From Yamadazyma tenuis (lineage: Eukaryota; Ascomycota; Pichiomycetes; Serinales; Debaryomycetaceae), in assembly GCF_029203305.1 (NCBI RefSeq), contig NC_089461.1:1-64000 (forward strand): a stretch of DNA of 64,000 bases. The letters are read 5' to 3'. The number at the start of each line of letters is the position of its first letter. The stretch's first letter is position 1. Made by a program: the position numbers and the translations under genes. The notes under the pieces were generated by a model, which was not told the DNA's origin, did no database searches, and saw only the letters and a list, made by a program, of their open reading frames with translations. Below, one piece after another: positions 56,243 through 64,000 of the stretch.

Positions 56243-58342
56243 CTAAAGTTTCTGCAAATTCTTCATGTCTGCAACCAAATCCAAGGCAATATGTCTGGCT
56301 ATAGACATGGTGGTCACCATTGGATTAGCTCCACTAGCGGTTGGGAAAACACTGGCATCGGCAACAATGATGTTTTTACACTCGAAAAGTCTTCCCTTTT
56401 GATCAACAGCTCCCTGTTTTGGTCCTTTACCAGACATTCTACAAGAACTCATCTGGTGGGCTGAACCATACGCAGGCCCAAACGAGGAAAATCCAACCTT
56501 TTTGACCGCTTTACGCCATTCAACATAATCCTTATCGGTGATCTTTCTCTCGTGTTTTGGTTTTGTCGATTTGAACTGTGGGGTCCAAGATTGACTACTT
56601 TTGATTTCAATAACACCATCCATATACAACATATCAGCAGCAACCAAGAATCCTTCCAATAACGCATTGACATCAAACTTGTTCATAGTGTAGTCAACCA
56701 AGACCTTTTCTGGTTGTCTTGGGTCACTGTACACCTTCCCACTGCCCACATCTCTGGTAATGACCAACATGGCTGAAGTTTGGTTATATTTTAAAAGATC
56801 TGTTCTCAATTGGTCACTGTCATACCATGGCATGAAAGATGCCTCCATAAATGGGGCATGTAACACCGATTCGATTCTTGGACCGTGGTGTTTACCATCC
56901 AAGTCAGCCACTTCTGTACTCACAGCTGTCATTATTGGGTGATGAAAAGCTTCCATGTTTACTTCTTTGGGGTGAAAACCAATTGTACAAGTGACAGGAT
57001 GCAATTTCAAATTGCTTCCGATATTTTTGTTTTTGAATCCTGAATCCTTCAATACGAGAGGTGTATTTAAGGTTCCGCCACTAACAATGAACTTTTTAGG
57101 ACCTTTAATAGTGAACCTGAAACCAGTAGTTTTATCAAGGCAAAGAGCTGCAGTGGCTTTTCCATGTTTATGAATAATCTTAATTACTCTTACCTGGTCC
57201 AAGAATTTGCAACCTTTTTCTGCCGCGTCTCTGAGCCAACAAGCCTGACTGCCTTGCTTGATCCCATATTTGCATCCAAGATAGCAGAAACCACAGTCAT
57301 GGTTTTTATGTAAGCCTGTATTCTGGCCAATGAGACTCGACTGATAGCCTAATCGTTCAGTACTATCCATGATAAGCTGATTTGAATGAGAGTGGTTGAG
57401 GTTTTCGTTACTTACGCCCATTTGTTTGAAGACATAATCCATACAAGTGTCATAATCCTCTTGGGCAAAGAAATCAACTCCAAAGTCATCGTACCACTCT
57501 TTACGTACTTTGAACGGGGTTTTAAGAGAAGCCGACCAATTAACAGTGGTACCACCACCAAAACTAGAACCTGCTAAAAGGAAAAGCTCCTGGGTCTTGG
57601 TGGAAAAAGCCCCCGAGTTCTCATACAACTTCTTAAGACCTTCAGCATCGTCAAACACAAATTCAGAAAAATCGTAGTACTTGGCCTTTTCCAACACCAA
57701 ACAGTTATATCCCTCAGTCTGTAAAGTGTGGGCCACTACTCCAGCACCGGCACCACTTCCAATGATCAACGCATCGATATTGGGCAAGTACAATTCGGTG
57801 CCATCGGACTTGACCCGATCAATCATCTCGTACTTGTACGAGTTTGGGAGCTGACCTTCATATAATTCTTCGCGGAGGTCCCTTCCTGGGTATCCAATAG
57901 CCATATTATGCAAATCACCACCCAACGTCAGATACGTGGCAATCGTCAACGCATAAATGCTTCGGTATAAGTTTCTTAACACCGAAAGTGACGAGTCTCT
58001 CCATTTGCTCAAGAGCTGGGCCTTTTGGTCATTGGACATCTCGGTAATTAAAGTGGTGGATCCAGTCAACACTGGTGCCGCAAGTCTTGATGATAACAAC
58101 GACATCAACATCACAAACTTTTTGCTGGAATCAATTCCACTGCCATTGACCTTCAGGCAGATTTCTTCCTTGAATCCAGGGACTTTACTGGGTATCAAAT
58201 TACAGTACTCTTCTAATCTTTCCATTGGGAAGGTAGAAGGAAGCTTGTGTCTGATCTCTTCTGGGTCAATCTTACCTATTAAGGCATCTGATAAGGCAAG
58301 CAATGGCCCCAATTGATGATTTTGCACTTCGTTTTGCAGCAT
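56243..58342 (-). CDS. FAO1: Long-chain fatty alcohol oxidase (GMC oxidoreductase)
   Basis: 699-residue FAD enzyme of the omega-oxidation pathway, converting long-chain alcohols and omega-hydroxy acids to aldehydes with production of H2O2. The ADP-binding motif is ALIIGSGAGAGVVAHTLQTEG (about 188-208) after a helical N-terminal region with a hydrophobic span (YALTIATYLTLGG). GMC family blocks include GSSFGGGTTVNWSASLKTP, DCGFCYLGCKYGIKQG and the C-terminal DASVFPTASGANPMVTTMSIARH. Length is that of Candida FAO enzymes (about 700). The final tripeptide is Gln-Lys-Leu, a weak relative of the peroxisomal PTS1 signal. Usually induced by alkanes or fatty acids in related yeasts. Confidence 0.93.
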   Translation of the reverse strand: MLQNEVQNHQLGPLLALSDALIGKIDPEEIRHKLPSTFPMERLEEYCNLIPSKVPGFKEEICLKVNGSGIDSSKKFVMLMSLLSSRLAAPVLTGSTTLITEMSNDQKAQLLSKWRDSSLSVLRNLYRSIYALTIATYLTLGGDLHNMAIGYPGRDLREELYEGQLPNSYKYEMIDRVKSDGTELYLPNIDALIIGSGAGAGVVAHTLQTEGYNCLVLEKAKYYDFSEFVFDDAEGLKKLYENSGAFSTKTQELFLLAGSSFGGGTTVNWSASLKTPFKVRKEWYDDFGVDFFAQEDYDTCMDYVFKQMGVSNENLNHSHSNQLIMDSTERLGYQSSLIGQNTGLHKNHDCGFCYLGCKYGIKQGSQACWLRDAAEKGCKFLDQVRVIKIIHKHGKATAALCLDKTTGFRFTIKGPKKFIVSGGTLNTPLVLKDSGFKNKNIGSNLKLHPVTCTIGFHPKEVNMEAFHHPIMTAVSTEVADLDGKHHGPRIESVLHAPFMEASFMPWYDSDQLRTDLLKYNQTSAMLVITRDVGSGKVYSDPRQPEKVLVDYTMNKFDVNALLEGFLVAADMLYMDGVIEIKSSQSWTPQFKSTKPKHERKITDKDYVEWRKAVKKVGFSSFGPAYGSAHQMSSCRMSGKGPKQGAVDQKGRLFECKNIIVADASVFPTASGANPMVTTMSIARHIALDLVADMKNLQKL

Positions 58343-58853
58343 GTCGAACTAAAAGTGTTTTCTTAATAAATGAGAGGAAATGGGGGGATTATATATTACA
58401 TTGCATAGTTTAATTTTGTCATCTATGCGGTGCATATGATTTCCTGGTACATAAAAAAAATCTGTGCATGCGAAAGGCGAGAGGCTGCATCGGCATCGCC
58501 CCTTCTTCGACACCTTTAGGTAGGGACAATGGCAGTTGTTCAGATTATGTTAGATATGCCGTGTCACTGTTGCAGGGTAAAATAGCCGCTGGTTTTAGAA
58601 AAAAAATACCCTTATTATGAAGGAGTTCAGTTTATGTTGGCTTCCTTCTCCAGGTTCTTCTTCAAATGCGGAGCGTGAAGAGTCTTCTGAAAATGGAAAA
58701 AGCATTTGCGACATGGAGATGGAAGCTGATTTCTGAGCAAAAAGAAACGGAATTACAGAACAGGTAAGCATCTGTTTGTTATCTGAGGCGATCAACATAC
58801 ATCGTGCATAAATATAACTTTTTATTTATTACCTTTTATTTTATGCTATACAA
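58343..58853. promoter_or_regulatory. FAO1 promoter and HSP104 3' region
   Basis: 511 bp. A CCCCT stress-response-like element occurs at about 58498-58503 (atcgccccttc), about 155 bp upstream of the FAO1 start. The segment next to HSP104 is A/T-rich (aacttttta, ttttatttta) and probably its polyadenylation region. A 67-codon minus-strand frame at 58595-58798 is unrecognised and not called. Confidence 0.3.
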
Positions 58854-61556
58854 TTAGTCAACGGGTGTGGACTCAAGATCATCGTCTTGGTCATCACTGT
58901 CTTCCCATTGTTCGACATCAACATCTTCCATGTCGACATCTTCAACCTCGTGGTTGGGCACTATCTCCAATCCTTTGTGGCCCAACCTGATCCTAGCCAC
59001 TTCCTTGTCGCGGATCTGGCCCTTCAATAAGTAGACGGCTAATTTGTTTAAGATCTCCAGTTGGATTAACCGGTTCAATGGTCTGGCACCAAGATCAGAA
59101 GAGTATCCATTTTTGCACAAGTAGTCCAAAGCAGCATCATCGATGTCCAATGTTAACTGCTTGCTGTTCGCAGCAAATCTTTCTTGGATTTCCTTCAATC
59201 TGATTCTGACAATCTTAGCAATGGCCTTCTTCGACAATCTGTTAAAGATCACAGTGCTGGAGATTCTGTTCAAGAATTCGGGTCTGAAGTGGCTTCTTAC
59301 AGCGGTCATTACCAACTCTTTGGTCAGCTCGTCGATCTTGGATCCCCTGGATGCATTGATATATTCAGCTCCCAAGTTGGATGTCATGATCACAATTGCA
59401 TTAGAACAATTAACCAACTTACCTTGAGATGAGGTGATTCTACCATCATCCAACATCTGTAACAAAACTGTCAATACTTCTGGAGCTGCCTTTTCCACCT
59501 CATCGAACAAAATGACAGAATATGGCCGACGTAATAATGGTTCTGTTAAGATACCACCTTCTTCGTATCCCACATAACCAGGAGCTGCCCCCAACAATTT
59601 AGAGGCGGACCACTTGTCCCCTAGTTCTGAACAGTCGATTCTTAAAATGGCTCTCTCGTCTGCAAATAAGAAACCGGCAACTTTTTTAGCCAACTCGGTT
59701 TTACCAGATCCTGATAATCCCAAAAACATAAATGAGGCTGGTTGGTTGGGATTGGCCAACCCGGATCTCTGTAATCTGATGGCATTAGATACTGCCTTGA
59801 CAGCATCACTTTGACCTACCACGGCTGAGCTCAACTCCTTCTCCATGTTGATAAGCTTAGAGTTTTCTGCTTGAGTCAACTTTGTAACTGGAATACCCGT
59901 CAATCTTGCGGCCGTCTCAGCAACTTGTTCAGTTCCCACCACATTTCTTAAAAGACTGTCAGCACCTACACTTTGTTCCTCTTCCTGAACTTTGACTTCC
60001 AATACCTGGATTTGTTTCTCAATGTCGGGAATAGCAAAATATCTCAAGTCAGCAGCAGTGGCAGTATCATGTCTTCTTTCGGCATCTTGAGCCTTGATCT
60101 CTAATTCGTCCAACCTACGTTTGGCCGCGATCAATTGTTCATGGCCAGCACGTTCTTGTTGGAATCTTTCTCTCAATGGAGCCAATTTCTCTTCAATTTC
60201 TTCTTGCTTTCTCCGGGCAAGTTTAAGCCTGTCCTTCGAATCTTCATCGGCCTCCACATCTCTTTCCAAAGCGTTGATCTCGACTTCAACCAAATGCAAT
60301 TGTCTTTCCAAATTGTCCAATTCTTCGGGTTTGGAGTCTCTTGCAACTGCCACAGTTGCAGCGGTTTCGTCAATCAAATCGACTGCCGAATCTGGTAAGC
60401 TTCTGTAAGTCAAGTATCTGGATGCTAATTGGGCAGCTGCCACCAAGGCACTGTCCAAAATACGAACACCATGATGGATTTCGTATCTTGGTTGCAAACC
60501 TCTTAATATTGCGATCGTTTCATTGACAGTAGCAGCAGGAACATCGATCTTTTGGAATCTTCTCTCAAAGGCACCGTCCTTGGAAATGTATTTTCTGTAT
60601 TCAGCAAACGTGGTGGCTCCAATACAATGCAAGGCTCCTCTAGCCAACATTGGTTTCAAAAGATTGGCAGCGTCCAGCTTACCATCGCCCATCAACATAT
60701 GGATTTCATCGATGAACAAAATAATCATTTCATTGGACTTTTCAATTTCGTTCAAAACGCCCTTGATTCTCTCTTCAAACTCTCCCTTGTATTTGGCACC
60801 AGCAGTCAATGCCCCTAGGTCCAAGGCAAATAATCTGGAATTGGCCAATACATTTGGGACATCTCCATCGATGATTCTTTGAGCAACACCTTCAACAATC
60901 GAAGTCTTACCAACCCCGGCTTCACCAATCAATACCGAATTGGATTTGGTTCTTCTGGCCAAAACCCGTATGACTCTTCTGATTTCTTCTTCTCTTCCGA
61001 TAACCGGGTCAATCTTACCTTCTCTGGCCTTTTCAGTCAAGTCTTCACAATACTTGTTCAAGAACTCAAATGAAGAAGACGAGTCGGCTTGCCTAGAATC
61101 GATTCGTTGGTTTCCTCTTAATTCTATGGCTTGAGTCTTTATAACATCAGGTTTGATTCCACACTCTTTTAAAATATCTTTAATCGACAGGTCCTCCAAT
61201 AATGCCAACAAAAGATGATCTTGGGCGATATAATTATCCTTTTGTTGAGCTTTGATTTTGGTGGCATTTTGCAACACTTGACCCGTTTGGTAACTGGGTC
61301 TTATATCATCAGGAGGAGGGTTCTGACTGGGCATTCTCACCAAGTGTTTGTTGACTGCTCTTTCGAAGTCACCCCACTCATACCGAGATTTTTGGATCAA
61401 GGTCTTCAAGTAGGGAACTGAGTTCTCATCATCAGTTGGTACCATTGCAGCCAAAAAGTGCAAGGGCGTCAACTGGGAATGAGCATTCTCTTTAGCTAAT
61501 TGACTAGCATTGTTGATGATTCTTAATGCATTATCCGTGAATTGTGTTTCGTCCAT
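58854..61556 (-). CDS. HSP104: AAA+ disaggregase Hsp104 (ClpB family)
   Basis: 900-residue hexameric unfoldase that, with Hsp70/Hsp40, threads proteins out of aggregates and fragments prions. An N-terminal ClpN domain (1-150) is followed by NBD1 with Walker A Lys217 (GEAGVGKT) and Walker B LFIDEIHML. A coiled-coil middle domain (about 410-535) comes next, then NBD2 with Walker A Lys619 (GLSGSGKTELAKK) and Walker B VILFDEVEKA. The acidic tail is DVDMEDVDVEQWEDSDDQDD. Length and spacing match S. cerevisiae (Walker lysines 218 and 620). Two CTG codons encode residues 294 (GDGKxDAAN) and 833 (LIQxEILNKL), where Ser fits better than Leu. Confidence 0.97.
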   Translation of the reverse strand: MDETQFTDNALRIINNASQLAKENAHSQLTPLHFLAAMVPTDDENSVPYLKTLIQKSRYEWGDFERAVNKHLVRMPSQNPPPDDIRPSYQTGQVLQNATKIKAQQKDNYIAQDHLLLALLEDLSIKDILKECGIKPDVIKTQAIELRGNQRIDSRQADSSSSFEFLNKYCEDLTEKAREGKIDPVIGREEEIRRVIRVLARRTKSNSVLIGEAGVGKTSIVEGVAQRIIDGDVPNVLANSRLFALDLGALTAGAKYKGEFEERIKGVLNEIEKSNEMIILFIDEIHMLMGDGKLDAANLLKPMLARGALHCIGATTFAEYRKYISKDGAFERRFQKIDVPAATVNETIAILRGLQPRYEIHHGVRILDSALVAAAQLASRYLTYRSLPDSAVDLIDETAATVAVARDSKPEELDNLERQLHLVEVEINALERDVEADEDSKDRLKLARRKQEEIEEKLAPLRERFQQERAGHEQLIAAKRRLDELEIKAQDAERRHDTATAADLRYFAIPDIEKQIQVLEVKVQEEEQSVGADSLLRNVVGTEQVAETAARLTGIPVTKLTQAENSKLINMEKELSSAVVGQSDAVKAVSNAIRLQRSGLANPNQPASFMFLGLSGSGKTELAKKVAGFLFADERAILRIDCSELGDKWSASKLLGAAPGYVGYEEGGILTEPLLRRPYSVILFDEVEKAAPEVLTVLLQMLDDGRITSSQGKLVNCSNAIVIMTSNLGAEYINASRGSKIDELTKELVMTAVRSHFRPEFLNRISSTVIFNRLSKKAIAKIVRIRLKEIQERFAANSKQLTLDIDDAALDYLCKNGYSSDLGARPLNRLIQLEILNKLAVYLLKGQIRDKEVARIRLGHKGLEIVPNHEVEDVDMEDVDVEQWEDSDDQDDDLESTPVD

Positions 61557-61606
61557 TGTAATTTAGTTGGTAAAAAAAGATGTTTGTTCGACAAACTGAG
61601 AAGGAT

Positions 61607-61614
61607 ATTATATA
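61607..61614 (-). promoter_or_regulatory. TATA box of HSP104
   Basis: Reads TATATAAT on the minus strand, about 50 bp upstream of the start codon at 61556. A TATA box is typical of strongly inducible stress genes. Placement is consistent but unproven. Confidence 0.55.
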
Positions 61615-61642
61615 CTTATCGCTGATCGTGGGTGGTGTGGTT

Positions 61643-61692
61643 GTTCTAGCGATTGCCAGAACTGTCTGGAAAACTTGAGGACGTGTTAGAAC
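61643..61692 (-). promoter_or_regulatory. Gapped heat-shock element upstream of HSP104
   Basis: On the + strand TTC at 61644 and GAA at 61659, 61669 and 61689 all fall on one 5-bp grid with the alternating orientation that Hsf1 sites require. They are separated by 15, 10 and 20 bp. Hsf1 is known to bind gapped and stepped nGAAn arrays. The site lies about 30-85 bp upstream of the TATA box. Other modules on the grid match only partly, so confidence is moderate. Confidence 0.45.
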
Positions 61693-61806
61693 CATCTAGA
61701 TCTTTTTCGCGGCAACTTGTAGTGTGTCAGTTGGTTGCGGCTTCTCATAGTACCGACACAAAGTGGCTTGAGGCATGGAAGAAGCCTCTCCTTTTGAACT
61801 CCTTCA

Positions 61807-62019
61807 TTACATCAATAATTCTTTTGCTGGCCATATAGTTTTTAACCAGAGCTCTTGGATTATCGTTTTTGGGCCAAATAAGCCAGGCAGATATTTTGGC
61901 GCGCACGACCCACCCCCACTACTCTCTTCAACAGCTTTGCTTCGAGGTACTTCTTCCATGAACATATTCTCGGGAATCTCCTCTATCTTCAACGGATTTT
62001 GTGTGTTTTTATTACTCAT
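61807..62019 (-). CDS. Possible 70-residue hypothetical protein
   Basis: Starts MSNKNTQNPLKIEEIPENMF and continues through a Glu/Ser/Gly-rich middle (EESSGGGSCAP) to a hydrophobic, aromatic C-terminal segment (KTIIQELWLKTIW, then PAKELLM). Composition looks protein-like rather than random, with a charged head and amphipathic tail as in small mitochondrial or membrane-associated proteins. The frame continues 18 codons upstream to 62073. An overlapping plus-strand frame (61775-62041) looks like its shadow. I do not recognise the family. Divergent from HSP104. Confidence 0.42.
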   Translation of the reverse strand: MSNKNTQNPLKIEEIPENMFMEEVPRSKAVEESSGGGSCAPKYLPGLFGPKTIIQELWLKTIWPAKELLM

Positions 62020-62365
62020 TTTAAAAATGTTTAATATTTGAAGATAACTGCTTAACCTTTTTGTAATTTTCACAATTTTTCAACTGTTCTACAAGTCAAG
62101 AGTAACAACCAAGATCCTTTAAGATGATTATTCAAATGGTTTTTGCTGTGTTTAACTTTCGAAAACCTGTTAATCACCTCCTGTTCCTATGAAAGAGATG
62201 TAGTTCTTTTTAGAAAAATACTTTAAAAAGTCACCACATTTATAGATTTTGCATCAAATGGTTACGCCTGCCCAAACTCAAACCCTAAGAATATGTCGTG
62301 TTCATGGCATCAGGGAGTCGTGTTGAGGAGAGAAGTTCTGAAAATAATTTCCCAGCGACGAGAAG

Positions 62366-62387
62366 AGAAGCCTTTATGGCCAAGTTG
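62366..62387 (+). pseudogene. 5' fragment of the tRNA-Thr gene
   Basis: agaagcctttatggccaagt plus two more bases match 62602-62623, that is the flank, acceptor stem 5' strand and D-arm start of the intact tRNA-Thr. The match ends abruptly, and no B box follows. It lies 237 bp upstream of the real gene in the same orientation. Confidence 0.75.
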
Positions 62388-62536
62388 TATTCTTCAGGAA
62401 AAAGAACAGGGGATAAATTAGATAACTTAAGAATCGAAACCCCGTTCACTTGCCCTGCTCCCTCCCCACGCCCCCTACTTCTCTTACTAACGGGCTACAG
62501 GTGGGTGGTATTGCCATGTAACTTTAACAAATGATG

Positions 62537-62592
62537 AGCGATACGTATCTCTGGGATGCAGGAAGTATCGCTCTAAGTAGCGATACGTATCT
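62537..62592. repeat. 14-bp direct repeats with an internal inverted copy, upstream of tRNA-Thr
   Basis: agcgatacgtatct occurs at 62537-62550 and 62579-62592, with an inverted partial copy (agtatcgct) at 62564-62572. The second copy ends 13 bp before the tRNA. This could be a footprint of a mobile element, since tRNA upstream regions are common targets in yeast, but no LTR can be recognised. Confidence 0.55.
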
Positions 62593-62605
62593 GTTAACAA
62601 AAGAA

Positions 62606-62678
62606 GCCTTTATGGCCAAGTTGGTAAGGCACCTCACTAGTAATGAGGAGATCGTCAGTTCGAATCTGGCTGAAGGCA
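62606..62678 (+). tRNA. tRNA-Thr (anticodon AGT)
   Basis: 73 nt folding as a complete cloverleaf. Acceptor pairs are GCCTTTA (62606-62612) with TGAAGGC (62671-62677), discriminator A. The anticodon arm is CCTCA-CTAGTAA-TGAGG with AGT at 34-36. The T arm contains GTTCGAATC, the internal B box. No intron. It is followed at once by a run of eight T residues, a Pol III terminator. Confidence 0.96.
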
Positions 62679-62686
62679 TTTTTTTT
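62679..62686 (+). terminator. Pol III T-run terminator of tRNA-Thr
   Basis: Eight consecutive T residues directly after the discriminator base, sufficient for RNA polymerase III termination. Confidence 0.9.
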
Positions 62687-62919
62687 GATTTCACCCTTAT
62701 TCTTATAACTAAAGCAATGGAAAAGTTAGCTTAACTTTCTATGTGTTATTAGACCTTCTTTGAACACCAAGATTCCAATGGTGTTTTAGGCAAACTGCCC
62801 TTTTATTTCATCAACTCTCTATCTCTTATTGTGCGCGACATTTTAGCTCAGCTCAGCTCCAGTTCGATACTCACCTGGTTTTTTAAAATTTCACATAAAC
62901 AGAGTATTTGTTTAGTAGG

Positions 62920-64000
62920 ATGTCATCAGAGTCTCAGATAACAAGCGAGAAGATCATAGCAGACTCTGTGAGCCACCAAATAAAACTCGAAAAGCCTCAA
63001 CAATCCATTGAAGATCTCGAAGAGCTACAGTCCCTTCAACTCACCAAACGAACAGAATACGAACAACAACTTAACAAAAACAGATTGAACTACGGCCAGT
63101 GGATACGATATGCCAAATGGGAGGTTGAATTCTGCAATGATTTCAAACGGGCCAGATCCATCTATGAAAGAGCATTACTGGTTAATGTGGAGCATGTTCC
63201 ATTCTGGATCAACTATATCAAGTTCGAATTATCCAACAATAACATAAACCACGCTAGAAACATTCTTGATAGAGCGGTGGCGATTCTACCGAAGATTGAT
63301 AAGTTCTGGTTCTTGTATGTGCAAACAGAAGAAACCCTTCAAAACTATAACAAAGTCAGACAATTATTTAAGAGCTGGATTACTTGGAAACCACCTGCCA
63401 CGGTATGGGATGCATACGTGAACTTTGAGAAAAGGTACGATGAAACAGACAATATCAGGGAGATATTCGAGCAGTACATTTTGTATTTTCCCGAAGGAAA
63501 GACCTGGATGACCTGGATAAATTTTGAGTTGAGAGTCGGCGATATCCAGTACATACGAAATGTGCTTGAGTTGGCGGTAGATAGCATATTGAAATCTAAC
63601 CCTAATGATGAGAAATTGCCAGCAATTATTGAAAAGTGGACCAGATGGGAGTTCAAACAGAAAGAGGTGGAACGGGCAAATGAGATCTTCAGATTCATCC
63701 TTGATAAATCAAAATTTCAGTTTGACTCCAACCAATACCAACTCCTATTACATGAATTCACTAATTTTGAGTCAAAGTTTGGAGATGAGAACTCTCTCTC
63801 TGTGAATGTGCAATTGAAGCGTAAGTTGAAGTACATTTCAAGTATCGAGAAAAATCCCCAGGACGTTGACTCATGGTGGTTACTTCTAGACTTATTACTG
63901 GGAGACGAGCTCAATGAGTATATGAAGAAGGCCATATCACCCGAAAATGCCCCCAAAGATACGTCTAAAACCGTCGTCTGGAGAAGGTATATCTTTTTGT
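62920..64000 (+). CDS. CLF1: Pre-mRNA splicing factor Clf1/Syf3 (crooked-neck), 5' part
   Basis: Partial gene: 360 codons visible, running off the right edge without a stop. It encodes the HAT-repeat scaffold of the NineTeen complex in the spliceosome. Starts MSSESQITSEKIIADS. HAT repeats are clear from about residue 60: NYGQWIRYAKWEVE, ARSIYERALLVN, VPFWINYIKFEL, ARNILDRAVAILPK and DKFWFLYVQTEETL, then ATVWDAYVNFEKRY, KTWMTWINFELRVG and WTRWEFKQKEVERANEIF. The conserved crooked-neck layout leaves little doubt. S. cerevisiae Clf1 is 687 residues, so about half is missing. Confidence 0.92.
   Translation, partial: MSSESQITSEKIIADSVSHQIKLEKPQQSIEDLEELQSLQLTKRTEYEQQLNKNRLNYGQWIRYAKWEVEFCNDFKRARSIYERALLVNVEHVPFWINYIKFELSNNNINHARNILDRAVAILPKIDKFWFLYVQTEETLQNYNKVRQLFKSWITWKPPATVWDAYVNFEKRYDETDNIREIFEQYILYFPEGKTWMTWINFELRVGDIQYIRNVLELAVDSILKSNPNDEKLPAIIEKWTRWEFKQKEVERANEIFRFILDKSKFQFDSNQYQLLLHEFTNFESKFGDENSLSVNVQLKRKLKYISSIEKNPQDVDSWWLLLDLLLGDELNEYMKKAISPENAPKDTSKTVVWRRYIFL

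Overview
The window is the end of a yeast chromosome. It opens with a 24-bp C-rich telomere array, crosses a repeat-rich subtelomere and enters an ordinary, compact gene block. Gene content (FAO1, ELO2, RIB7, SPP381, DSS4), near intron-free genes, one tRNA-Thr and a Candida-type long-unit telomere indicate a budding yeast of the CTG-Ser group (Debaryomycetaceae/Serinales). In support, two in-frame CTG codons in HSP104 (residues 294 and 833) fall where I remember S. cerevisiae having polar residues. I cannot name the species.

Region 1 (1-1328): 55 copies of a 24-bp telomere repeat plus an 8-bp partial copy, C-rich strand reading inward. Region 2 (1329 to about 22300): a subtelomere built from imperfect tandem copies of a 6-7 kb unit. 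Each unit seems to have held a cell-wall adhesin gene transcribed toward the telomere, conserved flanking modules, and an MNN1-type mannosyltransferase gene transcribed the other way. Three adhesin genes are intact (3404-6178, 10854-13961, 16857-19463). All share the plan of signal peptide, PA14/Flo-type ligand domain, Thr-rich repeats, Cys-rich stalk and GPI signal. One mannosyltransferase is intact (7531-9870) and one is reduced to a 255-bp remnant (15417-15671). A fourth adhesin survives only as an inverted, broken 3' end (21871-22185). Adhesins 2 and 3 have almost identical middles and tails but very different ligand domains.

Region 3 (about 22300-27066): a transition zone with a secreted laccase-like multicopper oxidase (23227-25275) between long gene-free stretches. 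Region 4 (27067-64000): conserved housekeeping genes. In order: YMR1, a SNF1-complex beta subunit, an Rvs161-family BAR protein, a ubiquitin protease ending in a CaaX-like tail, PRP17 and BCP1 on a 63-bp shared promoter, a possible 54-aa membrane peptide, TIF32, RBK1, ELO2, SPP381, RIB7, RPB5 (with an intron), NTE1, a class I/II aminotransferase, an F-box/LRR protein, an ACAD11-like kinase-fold protein, DSS4, FAO1, HSP104, a possible 70-aa protein, tRNA-Thr(AGT), and the 5' part of CLF1, which runs off the right edge.

Functional links: the subtelomere encodes surface variation (adhesins plus an enzyme family that caps the mannans such adhesins carry). In the core, PRP17, SPP381 and CLF1 are all spliceosomal but not adjacent, so this looks like chance rather than an operon-like arrangement.
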